Assembly (NCBI RefSeq): GCF_030056735.1
Contig: NZ_JASHKN010000001.1
Location: 806,001-870,000, forward strand
Reading direction: 5' to 3'
Origin: Rhodococcus sp. IEGM 1409
Lineage (GTDB): Bacteria; Actinomycetota; Actinomycetes; Mycobacteriales; Mycobacteriaceae
DNA length: 64,000 nt
Part shown: piece by piece, positions 24,872 to 34,038 of the stretch
Position numbering within the stretch: the first letter of the stretch is position 1
How the letters are laid out: every line of letters starts with the position of its first letter
The notes under the pieces: generated by a model
What the model saw: only the letters and a program-made list of their open reading frames with translations
The model's database searches: none
Told to the model about the DNA's origin: nothing
Position numbers and translations under genes: made by a program

Positions 24872-26089
24872 TCAGTCAACCGCCGAAGATCGAAACATCT
24901 TCAGCGACAATGTGAACGCAACCAGCAGCAGAGCGCCGACAAAGGCGCTGACCCCACCCCAACCGCCGCCCGCGTACGCGAGACCCCCGAGGGCGCCCGC
25001 CACGGACGAACCCGCGTAGTAGGCAAACAGATACAACGCCGACGCCTCGGCCCGGTGGTCGGTCGCGATCAGGCCCACCCACCCGCTGGCCACCGAATGT
25101 GCCGCGAAGAATCCTCCGGTGAAGAGGAGCATCCCCGCGAGTGTCAATGCCAGGTTGTCGGGAACGGTCAGTGCCAGCCCGATACCGATGACAACAACCG
25201 AGCCGAGCAGAACACTGCGCCTACCAAACCGGTCCGAGGCGCCGCCGGCTACCGCTGAGGTGAAAGTACCGGCGAGGTAGAAAAGAAACACCAGGCCGAC
25301 AGATGCTTCCGGAAGGCCGAAAGGTGCTGCCGTGAGCCGAAATCCGAGGAAGTTGTAGATCGAGACGAAGCCTCCCATCAGGATGAAACCCAAGGCGAAC
25401 AGCGTGCGCAGCGACGGGTTCGCAAGGTGGCGTCGCAGATTCGACGCTGTAGTTCGCACCGATACAGGTTGCGGGCGAAAGAACTTCGACGCGGGCAACT
25501 TCCGGATCATGTTGAGCGCGAACAATGCTGACAGCAGAGCCGCAGTCAGCAGTGCCCAACGCCACGTACTGAAATCGACCACGGCAGAGGGAACAAGCCG
25601 TCCGATCAACCCACCGATCGTCGTACCGGCGACGTACCTGCCCATCGCCGCACCGAGGTCCTTCCGATCGACCTCCTCGGCCAGGAAGGCCATCGCCACC
25701 GCCGGGACCCCTGCCAGAGCCAAACCTTGCGCCGCGCGCCCGATCAGCAGAATCTCGATCGTCGGACTGAGCGGCAGGAGCAAACCGATCACACAGGACG
25801 CCGACGCCGACGCGATCATCACCCGTGTGCGACCGAACCGCTCGGAGAGCGCGCTGGCGGGAATGATCGCCAACGCCAGCATGCCCGTCGTCGCCGAGAC
25901 GGAAAGCGCAGACACCGCCGGCGAGACGTCGAAGCCTTCCGCGAACGCGGGCAGCAATGCCTGTGCCGCGTACATCGAGATGAACGTCGACAGCCCGGCC
26001 GCGAACAATGCAACGGTCACCGTGCGATACCCGGCGGATCCCCGTCGAAGCGGCGCCACCTCGGATTCGATCACATTCTCAACAGTCAC
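24872..26089 (-). CDS. MFS transporter, YnfM-like
   Basis: The 405-residue transporter has about 12 membrane segments. Its start is 'LFAAGLSTFISMYAAQALLP' and its motif A is 'ALSERFGRTRVMIAS', with a second-half repeat 'GGASDRFGRRSVLLGS'. The frame is open far upstream, but GGAGG sits 6 bases before GTG 26089, which is the likely start. The LysR gene is divergent with two palindromes between, so this is the probable target of that regulator. The substrate is unknown. Confidence 0.9.
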   Translation of the reverse strand: MTVENVIESEVAPLRRGSAGYRTVTVALFAAGLSTFISMYAAQALLPAFAEGFDVSPAVSALSVSATTGMLALAIIPASALSERFGRTRVMIASASASCVIGLLLPLSPTIEILLIGRAAQGLALAGVPAVAMAFLAEEVDRKDLGAAMGRYVAGTTIGGLIGRLVPSAVVDFSTWRWALLTAALLSALFALNMIRKLPASKFFRPQPVSVRTTASNLRRHLANPSLRTLFALGFILMGGFVSIYNFLGFRLTAAPFGLPEASVGLVFLFYLAGTFTSAVAGGASDRFGRRSVLLGSVVVIGIGLALTVPDNLALTLAGMLLFTGGFFAAHSVASGWVGLIATDHRAEASALYLFAYYAGSSVAGALGGLAYAGGGWGGVSAFVGALLLVAFTLSLKMFRSSAVD

Positions 26090-26160
26090 CACGTACCTCC
26101 AGGCATCACTTACCTCCGGTAAGAATCCTCCCGCCGAGCTTCGACAAAAGAAAATGCATA

Positions 26161-26194
26161 AACTTGAAGTTCTATATGCGTGAAGCGCATATAG
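26161..26194. promoter_or_regulatory. Candidate LysR operator (two palindromes)
   Basis: AACTTGAAGTT (26161-26171) is followed directly by CTATATGCG, TGAAG, CGCATATAG (26172-26194; perfect 9-bp arms). Two adjacent sites of this kind fit a LysR recognition plus activation site. They end 9 bases before the LysR start. Confidence 0.7.
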
Positions 26195-26203
26195 ATTTGG
26201 TTC

Positions 26204-27079
26204 GTGATGCTGACCGAAGACCTCGAGTGGTTTGTCGTACTCGCCGAAACCCAACAGGTCACCGCGACTGCGGACCTGACCCACCTGTCGCAGCCGACCC
26301 TCTCGCGCAAACTCGCACGCCTCGAACGCCAGATCGGCGTGACACTCTTCGACCGTCAAGGACGCCGACTCGAACTGAACCGGTACGGCGAGATCCTCTA
26401 CGAACACGCTCGGGCCGCGCTCCGCGCACTCGACGCAGCGCAGACCGAAATCCAGTCGCTGGCGAGCCCCGAGAGCGGCACCGTCCGACTCGACTTCCTC
26501 CACTCGTTCGGAACCTGGCTGGTCCCGCACATGCTGCGGGGATATCGCGTCGAGCGTCCAGGCGTGCGATTCGAACTGCATCAGGACAGTGCGCAGTTCC
26601 TGGTCGACAGAATTGCCGCCGGCACGTCCGACCTGGCCGTCGTCTCGCCGCAGCCGCGCGATCCGCAGGTGGCGTGGATGCAGATCGCTCGGCAATCACT
26701 GGCATTGGCGGTTCCGGCCGATCACCGCTTCGCACAGTTGCCTTCGGTCGAGCTGACGGAAGCGGCTGACGAGCCGTTCATCGGAATGCACCCGAACTTC
26801 GGGATGCGAAGAATTCTCGATGAACTGTGCGCGGCCGCGGGATTTACCCCGAATTTCGTCTTCGAGAGCAGCGAGCTGGCAACGGTCGGCGGACTGGTCT
26901 CCGCTTCTCTCGGTGTCTCGGTCATGCCGGTTCAGGATCCACCGATCTGGTCCGAAGGAGTCGTCTACGTACCGATCGAAGGCGCGCAGCGAAAAATAGG
27001 ACTGATCTGGTCGAAGAGCCGCGAACTGTCCGATCCCGCCCGCACGTTCCGCGACTACGTCGAAAGAACGACTTGGTAG
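26204..27079 (+). CDS. LysR-family regulator
   Basis: The 291-residue protein has an N-terminal winged helix ('LEWFVVLAETQQVTATADL', then 'QPTLSRKLARLERQIGVTLF', residues 5-50) and the periplasmic-binding-like effector domain from about 90. It probably regulates the divergent MFS gene and itself. The effector is unknown. Confidence 0.93.
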   Translation: MMLTEDLEWFVVLAETQQVTATADLTHLSQPTLSRKLARLERQIGVTLFDRQGRRLELNRYGEILYEHARAALRALDAAQTEIQSLASPESGTVRLDFLHSFGTWLVPHMLRGYRVERPGVRFELHQDSAQFLVDRIAAGTSDLAVVSPQPRDPQVAWMQIARQSLALAVPADHRFAQLPSVELTEAADEPFIGMHPNFGMRRILDELCAAAGFTPNFVFESSELATVGGLVSASLGVSVMPVQDPPIWSEGVVYVPIEGAQRKIGLIWSKSRELSDPARTFRDYVERTTW

Positions 27080-27153
27080 TGAAAGTGCCCCCGGATAACT
27101 ACGGTTCGGTAACATCGCTCGAGGGGGGCAATTTTCATGCCATTCTTTTCAAA

Positions 27154-27169
27154 CCTACGGTGCCGTAGG
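27154..27169. promoter_or_regulatory. Candidate operator before the desaturase gene
   Basis: The perfect palindrome CCTACGGTGCCGTAGG lies 42 bases upstream of the desaturase start. Mycobacterial desA genes are repressed by the TetR-type MadR through promoter palindromes (from memory); whether this is the same site class needs a motif comparison. Confidence 0.55.
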
Positions 27170-27210
27170 CTGGGGCGAAGTCGCGCATTCACTCAACATG
27201 GAGGCAAGAA

Positions 27211-28170
27211 ATGACGAGGATTCTGACGCAGCTCGAGCTGCTACAAGAGCTGCAGCCGGTTGCCGAGGAGAACGTCAACCGCCACATCTCCATGGCCAAG
27301 GAATGGCATCCACACGATTACGTCCCGTGGGACGAGGGTCGTAACTTCGCAGCCATGGGCGGCGAAGACTGGAGTCTCGAGCAGTCACAACTCGGCGAGG
27401 TGGCCCGCGCCGCGATGATCACCAACCTGCTCACCGAGGACAACCTGCCGTCGTACCACCGTGAGATCGCCGAAAACTTTTCGCAGGACGGCGCCTGGGG
27501 CACGTGGGTCGGCCGGTGGACCGCCGAGGAGAACCGTCACGGCATCGTGATGCGCGACTACCTCGTTGTCACGCGCGCAGTCGACCCCGTCGAGCTCGAA
27601 CGGTTCCGCATGGAACACATGACAAACGGTTACAGCGCACCCATCGACGAGGGCGACGCCGGCCTGCTGCACTCGGTCGCGTACGTGACCTTCCAGGAAC
27701 TCGCGACACGCGTCAGCCACCGCAACACCGGTAAGGCCTGCGACGAGCCGGTTGCCGACAAGATGCTTCAGCGCATCGCGGCGGACGAGAATCTGCACAT
27801 GATCTTCTACCGCAACGTCTGCGCCGCCGCGCTCGATCTTGCTCCCGATCAGGCTCTCAAGGCTGTGGCAAACATCGTCCAGAACTTCCAGATGCCCGGC
27901 GCCGGCATGCCGAACTTCCGCCGCAACGGCGCTCTCATGGCCAAGCACGGCATCTACGACCTTCGCCAGCACCTCGACGAGGTCGTCTGGCCGGTCCTGC
28001 GCAAGTGGAACATCTTCGAGCGCAACGATTTCAGTGCCGAAGGCGAGAACACGCGCGAGAAGTTGGCAGCCTTCCTCGAAACCCTCGCCGCCAACGCGAC
28101 GAAGTTCGAGGAACAGCGCGATCGCATGCTCGCACGCGAAGCCGCAAAGCGCGAACAGCAGGCTTCTTAG
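27211..28170 (+). CDS. desA: Acyl-ACP desaturase (DesA type)
   Basis: The 319-residue soluble diiron desaturase is of the FA_desaturase_2 family. Iron ligands are visible: Glu76, the EENRH block (106-110), the region around Glu163 ('FQELATRVSHRNTG') and DENLH (192-196). It introduces a double bond into an acyl chain on ACP. In mycolate-making bacteria DesA proteins act on mycolic-acid or membrane precursors, using ferredoxin-type electron donors. A palindromic operator candidate lies upstream and a terminator follows. Its neighbour is dus, as in the tuberculosis order. Confidence 0.93.
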   Translation: MTRILTQLELLQELQPVAEENVNRHISMAKEWHPHDYVPWDEGRNFAAMGGEDWSLEQSQLGEVARAAMITNLLTEDNLPSYHREIAENFSQDGAWGTWVGRWTAEENRHGIVMRDYLVVTRAVDPVELERFRMEHMTNGYSAPIDEGDAGLLHSVAYVTFQELATRVSHRNTGKACDEPVADKMLQRIAADENLHMIFYRNVCAAALDLAPDQALKAVANIVQNFQMPGAGMPNFRRNGALMAKHGIYDLRQHLDEVVWPVLRKWNIFERNDFSAEGENTREKLAAFLETLAANATKFEEQRDRMLAREAAKREQQAS

Positions 28171-28186
28171 TTTCACCAGCTATTCT

Positions 28187-28216
28187 GTGCCCGGTACCGG
28201 ATTCGGTACCGGGCAC
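28187..28216 (+). terminator. Rho-independent terminator after desA
   Basis: Perfect 12-bp arms GTGCCCGGTACC and GGTACCGGGCAC with a 6-base loop are followed by TTCC. Confidence 0.85.
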
Positions 28217-28251
28217 TTCCAATTGTCACAAGTATTTGTTCAGAGGTAGTC

Positions 28252-29394
28252 ATGTCATCCCTTCGTATCGGTTCACTCGAGCTCCACAGCCCCGTGGTCC
28301 TCGCACCCATGGCGGGTGTCACCAACGTCGCCTTCCGCACGCTGTGTCGTGAACTCGAACTCGAACGTGCAGGCAGCACGTCCGGGCTCTACGTCTGCGA
28401 AATGGTCACCGCACGCGCGCTCGTCGAACGCCAGCCGGGCACGATGCACATGACCACGTTCGGCCCGACCGAAACGCCCAGGTCGCTGCAGCTGTACACC
28501 GTCGACCCGGATACGACTTACGCCGCGGCCAAGATGATCGTCGACGAGAACATGGCCGATCACATCGACATGAACTTCGGCTGCCCGGTACCGAAGGTGA
28601 CCCGCAAGGGCGGCGGATCAGCGCTGCCGTACAAGCGTCGACTGTTCGGACAAATCGTCGCGGCAGCCGTGCGCGCCACCGAAGGCACCGACATTCCGGT
28701 CACCGTCAAGATGCGCGTCGGTATCGACCCAGAACATCACACACACCTCGACGCCGGCCGGATCGCCGCAGCTGAAGGCGCCGCTGCCGTCGCGCTTCAC
28801 GCACGAACCGCGTCGCAGCGCTACTCCGGCACCGCTGACTGGAACGAGATCACGCGCCTCAAGGAGCACGTCACCGACGTTCCGATCCTCGGCAACGGCG
28901 ACATCTTCGATGCCTCGGATGCTGCCCGCATGATGAACGAGACCGGCTGCGACGGCGTCGTAGTCGGACGCGGCTGCCTCGGACGGCCATGGCTGTTCGC
29001 GGAGCTCAGTGCAGCTCTCAACGGACAACAGATCGCCACCCCGCCGACGCTCGGCGAAGTCACCAAGATCATCGCCCGTCACGCCCAACTGCTCGCCGCC
29101 CATCACGGTGAGATGAAGGGCTTGCGCGAACTTCGCAAGCACGTCTCCTGGTACATGCGTGGGTTCCCGGTCGGATCGGATCTGCGGGTCTCGATGGCTT
29201 TGGTCAGCACGTTGTCCGAACTGGACGACCTGCTCGGACAGCTCGATCACGACGTCCCGTTCCCCAAGGACGCCGAAGGCCCGCGCGGACGCCAAGGCTC
29301 ACCCGGTCAGGTAGCACTTCCGGAAGGTTGGCTCGACGATCCCGAGGACGACCTTGTGCCGGTGGGAGCTGACATGATGCACTCGGGCGGCTAG
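28252..29394 (+). CDS. dusB: tRNA-dihydrouridine synthase (DusB type)
   Basis: The 380-residue FMN enzyme reduces uridines in tRNA with NADPH. It starts 'PVVLAPMAGVTNVAFRTLCR'. The catalytic Cys lies in 'MNFGCPVPKVTRKGGGSAL', with the phosphate-binding 'PILGNGDIFDASDA' and 'GVVVGRGCLGRPWLF'. It has the C-terminal helical domain. It has its own ribosome site (AGAGGTAG). In the tuberculosis order this is the Rv0823c position. Confidence 0.94.
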   Translation: MSSLRIGSLELHSPVVLAPMAGVTNVAFRTLCRELELERAGSTSGLYVCEMVTARALVERQPGTMHMTTFGPTETPRSLQLYTVDPDTTYAAAKMIVDENMADHIDMNFGCPVPKVTRKGGGSALPYKRRLFGQIVAAAVRATEGTDIPVTVKMRVGIDPEHHTHLDAGRIAAAEGAAAVALHARTASQRYSGTADWNEITRLKEHVTDVPILGNGDIFDASDAARMMNETGCDGVVVGRGCLGRPWLFAELSAALNGQQIATPPTLGEVTKIIARHAQLLAAHHGEMKGLRELRKHVSWYMRGFPVGSDLRVSMALVSTLSELDDLLGQLDHDVPFPKDAEGPRGRQGSPGQVALPEGWLDDPEDDLVPVGADMMHSGG

Positions 29395-29546
29395 CGAAAA
29401 CACGCCGTCGGATTACTCACATCACTTTCTGAGTGGAGCACTCAGGATTCACCAGTAATATGGCTCCAGCTTCGTCGACAAACTCGGTTGACGCCGGCAT
29501 CTGAATGACGAGTTACTGACAGTCGACGACGGGACAGGTTGCATCG

Positions 29547-31619
29547 GTGGGTGATGATCACGATTCGGGCCCACCTCCGCCCGAGAGCCGCGCCCCCTGG
29601 GAACGTCCGCTCGCAGACAAGCGCTTCCGCAGCGCCCGACCGGACCAACCGACAACGCCCCAGCGCCCTGCCACACCCCAGCGCCCTGCCACACCCCAGC
29701 GCCCTGTCACACCCCAACGACCAGCACCGCAACCGCCCAGTCCCACGGAGCGTCGCAGCAGTGGACGTACCGGCCGGCGGGATTCGCCTCCGACCGACGA
29801 CTCCGTGTCGGTCGCCGAGTTGGTCCGTCGGGTAGGCGAAAAAAAGCCGCCACCTGCCCCGGCTACACCACCCAAGTCCGCACCACCCAAGACTCCATCT
29901 CGAGCGGCATCGGCACCGCCCCCGGCGGCATCGGCACCGCCCCCGGCCCGGCCGATTCCCGCGCGTTCGACAGTCCCGCCAGCCGCTGCGGACTGGATAA
30001 CCGAAGAACATCCCGTCACCTCCGCAGTGCCGCGAGTAGTCGGTGACACCGGCGCCACCCGCCTGGCGCAAAGCAAGATTCGCCGCCGCCATCGCGCAAA
30101 AGTGATCGGCCGATCAGCAGTAGCGTTCCTGGCCGTCATGTCTCTCGCATTGACCGGCGTCGTCTGGGGTTATCTGCGGTCAGTCGAAGGCGGCTTCGAT
30201 CAGATTGCAGCACTCGACACCGAGTCCGACGACATCATCGACGCCGGCGGCCAGCTCGGCGACGAGACATACCTGATCATCGGCACCGATACCCGCGCCG
30301 GTGCGAGCGGTGAAATCGGCGCCGGAACCGTCGAAGACGCCGAAGGTGCCCGAGCCGACACGGTCATGCTGGTGAACATTCCCGCCGACAGAAGCCGCGT
30401 CGTCGCAGTCTCCTTCCCTCGTGACCTCGACGTCGAACGGCCGATCTGCCAGGGCTGGGACAACGACGCCGGCAAGTACACCAGCGAAACCTTCCCCGCA
30501 GCCAGTGGCGACAAGCTCAATGCGACGTACGCACTCGGTGGCCCCAAGTGTCTGGTCAAGGTCATCCAGAAGATGTCCGGCCTGAAGATCGGACACTTCG
30601 TCGGAATGGACTTCGCCGGTTTCGAGCGCATGGTCGACACCGTCGGCGGCGTGAATGTCTGCTCCCCCGGACCGATCGAAGACGGCATCCTCGGAACCGT
30701 TCTCGCTTCGGGCGGCACGCAGATGCTCGACGGCCGTACCGCACTCAACTATGTGCGCGCCCGCCACGTCGAAGCCGAGGGCAACGGCGACTACGGACGC
30801 ATCACCCGTCAGCAGAAGTTCCTGTCGGCGCTGCTCCGCTCGGCCCTGTCCAACCAGGTTCTCCTGAATCCGAGCAAGCTCAACGGATTCATCAACGCCT
30901 TCACCAGCGACACATTCGTCGAGAACATCGACACGAAATCACTGGTCACCCTCGGCCGTTCGCTACAGAACGTCGATGCAGGCGCGGTCACGTTCTTGAC
31001 GGTCCCCACGGACGGCACCAACGACTGGGGCAACGAGATTCCTCGCACCGACGAGATCAAGTCCCTCTTCCAGGCAATCATCGACGACGATCCACTTCCG
31101 GGTGAAGAGCGCGAGGACACCACACCGTCGTCGACCAGTTCCACGACGACCGCTCCCACGTCCAGCACGCCGCCGGCGGCCACTTCCGTCGAGGCGATGA
31201 GCGCCTACAACGTCTCGGTCGACGTTTCCAACGCGTCCGGAATCGCCGGGCAGGCCGCGACCATCGCCGACAGCCTCGCTGCTTACGGCTTCCAGATCTC
31301 CACGGTCGGTAACTTCAGCGCGGCTACCGGCCTGGCGAATGCTCAGGCGTCGACCACCGTCGTGCGCTACGCCGCAGGCTACGAGGCTGAAGCGGTGACT
31401 GTCGCGTCGTCGATTCCCGGCGCGGTTCTCGTTCTCGCGCCGAGCGTGGGCGACATGATCGAGGTCGTCGTCGGAAGCAATTTCTCCGGCACCGTCGTCG
31501 CCCCCGCCGACCCGGGGACCATGCTGGCGGCAAATCCGACGTCGGTCGACACCAGCACCTCGACGGCTCTGCCCGCCGACATCGCCAGCGTCAACGCCGG
31601 CGACACCACCTGCGACTGA
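29547..31619 (+). CDS. LytR-CpsA-Psr (LCP) family ligase with LytR_C domain
   Basis: The 690-residue protein has a Pro-rich cytoplasmic N terminus (about 1-180), one membrane segment (190-210), an extracytoplasmic LCP domain and a C-terminal LytR_C domain (about 555-640) after a Ser/Thr/Pro linker. LCP hallmarks are GTDTR (246-250), RADT (269-272) and SFPRD (289-293). LCP enzymes in mycolate bacteria attach arabinogalactan to peptidoglycan by phosphotransfer. It starts at GTG 29547. The order matches Rv0822c next to dus and phoU. Confidence 0.92.
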   Translation: MGDDHDSGPPPPESRAPWERPLADKRFRSARPDQPTTPQRPATPQRPATPQRPVTPQRPAPQPPSPTERRSSGRTGRRDSPPTDDSVSVAELVRRVGEKKPPPAPATPPKSAPPKTPSRAASAPPPAASAPPPARPIPARSTVPPAAADWITEEHPVTSAVPRVVGDTGATRLAQSKIRRRHRAKVIGRSAVAFLAVMSLALTGVVWGYLRSVEGGFDQIAALDTESDDIIDAGGQLGDETYLIIGTDTRAGASGEIGAGTVEDAEGARADTVMLVNIPADRSRVVAVSFPRDLDVERPICQGWDNDAGKYTSETFPAASGDKLNATYALGGPKCLVKVIQKMSGLKIGHFVGMDFAGFERMVDTVGGVNVCSPGPIEDGILGTVLASGGTQMLDGRTALNYVRARHVEAEGNGDYGRITRQQKFLSALLRSALSNQVLLNPSKLNGFINAFTSDTFVENIDTKSLVTLGRSLQNVDAGAVTFLTVPTDGTNDWGNEIPRTDEIKSLFQAIIDDDPLPGEEREDTTPSSTSSTTTAPTSSTPPAATSVEAMSAYNVSVDVSNASGIAGQAATIADSLAAYGFQISTVGNFSAATGLANAQASTTVVRYAAGYEAEAVTVASSIPGAVLVLAPSVGDMIEVVVGSNFSGTVVAPADPGTMLAANPTSVDTSTSTALPADIASVNAGDTTCD
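29661..29714 (+). repeat. Three 18-bp tandem repeats inside the LCP gene
   Basis: Units begin at 29661, 29679 and 29697 (CAGCGCCCTGCCACACCC, with C to T in the third). They encode TPQRPA-type hexapeptides in the cytoplasmic tail. Copy number may vary between strains. Confidence 0.9.
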
Positions 31620-31624
31620 GACTT

Positions 31625-31647
31625 GTTCATTCACCTTGCGTTCACCT
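31625..31647 (+). promoter_or_regulatory. PHO-box-like repeats before phoU
   Basis: GTTCATT (31625) and two TTCACCT units at 31630 and 31641, spaced 11 bases apart, fit the direct-repeat PHO box of actinobacterial PhoP/RegX3-type regulators. A possible -10 TAGGCT (31678-31683) is 8 bases before the phoU ATG. Confidence 0.65.
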
Positions 31648-31691
31648 GGTGCTTGTGACTTGGTCTTTCACGGCACGTAGGCTCTGACCTC

Positions 31692-32387
31692 ATGCGCGTG
31701 GCTTACAACGAACAGATGACCGAGCTTGCAGACACGCTCGGCGAGATGGCAGGACTGGCAGGTGCCGCTATGGAGCGCGCCACCCAGTCCCTGCTCCAGG
31801 CAGACCTGTCCCTGGCAGAACAAGTAATCGGCGAACACGACAAGATCACCGAACTCAGCACCATTTGCGAGGAGCGCGCGTTTGCGTTGCTCGCCTTGCA
31901 GGCTCCCGTTGCCGGAGATCTGCGCTCGGTGGTCAGCGGAATCCAGATCGTCGCCGACATCGACCGCATGGGTGCACTCGCCCTGCACGTCGCCAAGATC
32001 GCGCGCCGCCGACATCCCAACCATGTGCTTCCCGAAGAGGTCAACGGCTACTTCGCAGAGATGGGACGCATCGCCGTCTCCATCGGCGCGGCCGCCAAGG
32101 TCGTGCTCGAGACCCGCGACCCCGAGCGCGCTGCCCGCCTGCGCGAAGAAGACGAAGCGATGGACGACCTCCACCGCCACCTCTTCACCGTCCTCATGGA
32201 TCGCGAGTGGAAGCACGGCGTTGCCGCCGCAGTCGACGTCACTCTGCTCGGCCGCTTCTACGAGCGGTTCGCCGACCACGCTGTCGAGGTAGGCCGACGC
32301 GTCATCTTCCTGGTGACCGGCAAGCTGCCCGAAGAGCCGGAAACCACCGAGAAGGTCGACAACCTCACCTCGTACCCGGATCTCTGA
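31692..32387 (+). CDS. phoU: Phosphate signalling protein PhoU
   Basis: The 231-residue protein is made of two PhoU three-helix repeats. Metal-binding style motifs are '[14 protein letters not shown]' and '[20 protein letters not shown]'. PhoU couples the PstSCAB transporter to the SenX3-type sensor kinase and represses the Pho response when phosphate is plentiful. It is monocistronic, faces away from the pst operon and has a PHO-box-like element upstream, so it is probably Pho-regulated itself. Confidence 0.94.
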   Translation: MRVAYNEQMTELADTLGEMAGLAGAAMERATQSLLQADLSLAEQVIGEHDKITELSTICEERAFALLALQAPVAGDLRSVVSGIQIVADIDRMGALALHVAKIARRRHPNHVLPEEVNGYFAEMGRIAVSIGAAAKVVLETRDPERAARLREEDEAMDDLHRHLFTVLMDREWKHGVAAAVDVTLLGRFYERFADHAVEVGRRVIFLVTGKLPEEPETTEKVDNLTSYPDL

Positions 32388-32408
32388 ACCCAACCGTCCA
32401 CGTGAGTA

Positions 32409-32440
32409 AAAGGCGGCCGCGCACTTGCGCGGCCGCCTTT
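32409..32440. terminator. Bidirectional terminator
   Basis: The perfect 14-bp stem AAAGGCGGCCGCGC/GCGCGGCCGCCTTT with loop ACTT lies between phoU and the convergent NAD(P)-binding gene. Confidence 0.92.
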
Positions 32441-32445
32441 CCTAT

Positions 32446-33210
32446 TCAGTTCTCGTGCAACCAGGTTTCCAATGTGGGTCCTGCAGTTGTCGACCCAGGC
32501 CCGGGTAGCAGCGCCCCACCCTTCATCGCCTTACCCGCTCCCGGCATCGAGATCGGGATGAGCCATTTGCGTCGCCTGCGGTATCTCAAAATCTCGCGTG
32601 TCATGGCCGGGATCTCGAGGACCTCGGGCCCGGCCAGGTCTGGGGCCCTCCCGGTCGGACCGTTCTGAGCGCAGGTCACGAGCGCCTCGGCAACGGTCTT
32701 CGCTGCCACCGGTTGTGACCGCATCCGGGGAACCATCGCGACCGGCCCCAGTCCGAAGAGGGCGATGGTCTTCTCGCCGAACTCGAACCACTGGGTGGAT
32801 CGCAGAATCGTGAACGGAATGCCCGACGCTTCCACCGCGCGTTCCTGCGCAGCTTTTCCCTGGTAGTACCCGAACGACTTCAACTGCGGATCGTCGCAGT
32901 TCACGATCGAGAGCAACACGTGATGCTTCACGCCGGCTCGGGTTTCGGCCGCGGCGATATTCCTCGCTGCGGTCTCGAAGAACTCGATCGCCTTCTTGGC
33001 ACTGTTGGTGACGTGATCACTCACGTCGACGACCACGTCGGCACCAGCAAATGCTTCGTCCAACCCCGCGCCTGTGGAGACGTCGACTCCCGTCGATCGA
33101 GCGGCAGCGACAACATCATGGCCCCCGGCCTTCGCCAGCTCTACTGCCTTGGCCTGCTCTACAACCAGCTTTCCCATCTGGCCGGTTCCGCCCAGAACAA
33201 CAATTCGCAT
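32446..33210 (-). CDS. NAD(P)-binding NmrA-like protein
   Basis: This 254-residue Rossmann protein is of the atypical SDR/NmrA type. It starts 'MRIVVLGGTGQMGKLVVEQA' (GxxGxxG) and includes 'ILRSTQWFEFGEKTIALFG', as in quinone-reductase-like NAD(P)H-binding proteins. No YxxxK catalytic pair is evident except 'YYQGKAAQE'. It may act as a redox sensor or reductase; the substrate is unknown. It lies downstream of the urease genes on the same strand with a 90-base gap, so it could be read through. Confidence 0.8.
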   Translation of the reverse strand: MRIVVLGGTGQMGKLVVEQAKAVELAKAGGHDVVAAARSTGVDVSTGAGLDEAFAGADVVVDVSDHVTNSAKKAIEFFETAARNIAAAETRAGVKHHVLLSIVNCDDPQLKSFGYYQGKAAQERAVEASGIPFTILRSTQWFEFGEKTIALFGLGPVAMVPRMRSQPVAAKTVAEALVTCAQNGPTGRAPDLAGPEVLEIPAMTREILRYRRRRKWLIPISMPGAGKAMKGGALLPGPGSTTAGPTLETWLHEN

Positions 33211-33300
33211 GATGCCTCCGTCAAACCTGTGCGCCCGACTCTCTTCGGCCTGGTCACATAGTGGACGATGCAGCCGCCCGGAGTGTGACGGTCGGGCAGA

Positions 33301-34038
33301 TCAGTCGCTGTATTTCTCCGAGACCCGTGCCCGCCACTGCGACCAGATCTCGTCCAGAGCCGCGCTCGCCTCGTGGGCGTGATCGGCCACAGCCCGGGCC
33401 AGCATCCCCGGTCCCGCCAGCGGCGTCACGTGCCCCTCGACGTCGTCGGAAGTCTTCATCCCCAACAGCATGGTTGTACCGAGCACGCGATGACCACCAA
33501 GAATTCCCGGCAGCGAACGGCCCGGCACGCTACGCAGGTCGAGTGTTTCCACGAGAAGCGCACCGCCGTCGACGGTGATTCGCTGATCGGAGCGAAGCGC
33601 ACCGCCGGTTTCGCCGGTCCGGCCGAACACGATCATCTCGTCGAGCAGCGCCACCGCGTCGGATTCCAGCGAAATTTCCACGCGCCTGGTCACATCCGCG
33701 CCGCCGGCGACGACAAACGGTGCCGCACGCCAGATCAGCGCCGCACCGGCTCCGACTCTGGCCGAAGCCGACCATGACGCCCGGCCGCCGCGCGCGTTGT
33801 ACGCGACGGTCCCTGAAGGCTCGATCACCTCGAGACACGTACCCGGCGCGACCACGAATTCGATGCGCAGGTCGTCACCGGCCAGCAGCGTTGCACTGTG
33901 CCCTACCAGAGCAATTCGCACGGTGAGCCCGCGAGCGTCGACGAACCGTGGGGCCAGGAAGTCGCCCGAGATCAGCTCTCGTGCAACGGCGGTGTCCCCC
34001 ACTCGCTCGACGACAACCCGCGTAGCTCCGGTGCTCAT
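33301..34038 (-). CDS. ureD: Urease accessory protein UreD
   Basis: The 245-residue protein is of the UreD/UreH family, which binds apo-urease and with UreF and UreG forms the nickel-loading complex. Recognisable parts are 'TCLEVIEPSGTVAYNARGG' and 'DEMIVFGRTGETGG'. Its ATG overlaps the ureG stop (ATGA), showing tight coupling. It is the last gene of the urease set. Confidence 0.9.
   Translation of the reverse strand: MSTGATRVVVERVGDTAVARELISGDFLAPRFVDARGLTVRIALVGHSATLLAGDDLRIEFVVAPGTCLEVIEPSGTVAYNARGGRASWSASARVGAGAALIWRAAPFVVAGGADVTRRVEISLESDAVALLDEMIVFGRTGETGGALRSDQRITVDGGALLVETLDLRSVPGRSLPGILGGHRVLGTTMLLGMKTSDDVEGHVTPLAGPGMLARAVADHAHEASAALDEIWSQWRARVSEKYSD

Noticed and set aside
26093-26695. 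N-terminal extension of the MFS gene to 26695
   Set aside because: It would run through the LysR gene and both palindromes. GGAGG before GTG 26089 gives the proper transporter start.
29661-29714. Short tandem repeat as a CRISPR or mobile-element mark
   Set aside because: No spacers and the units are in-frame codons of a Pro-rich tail in the LCP gene.
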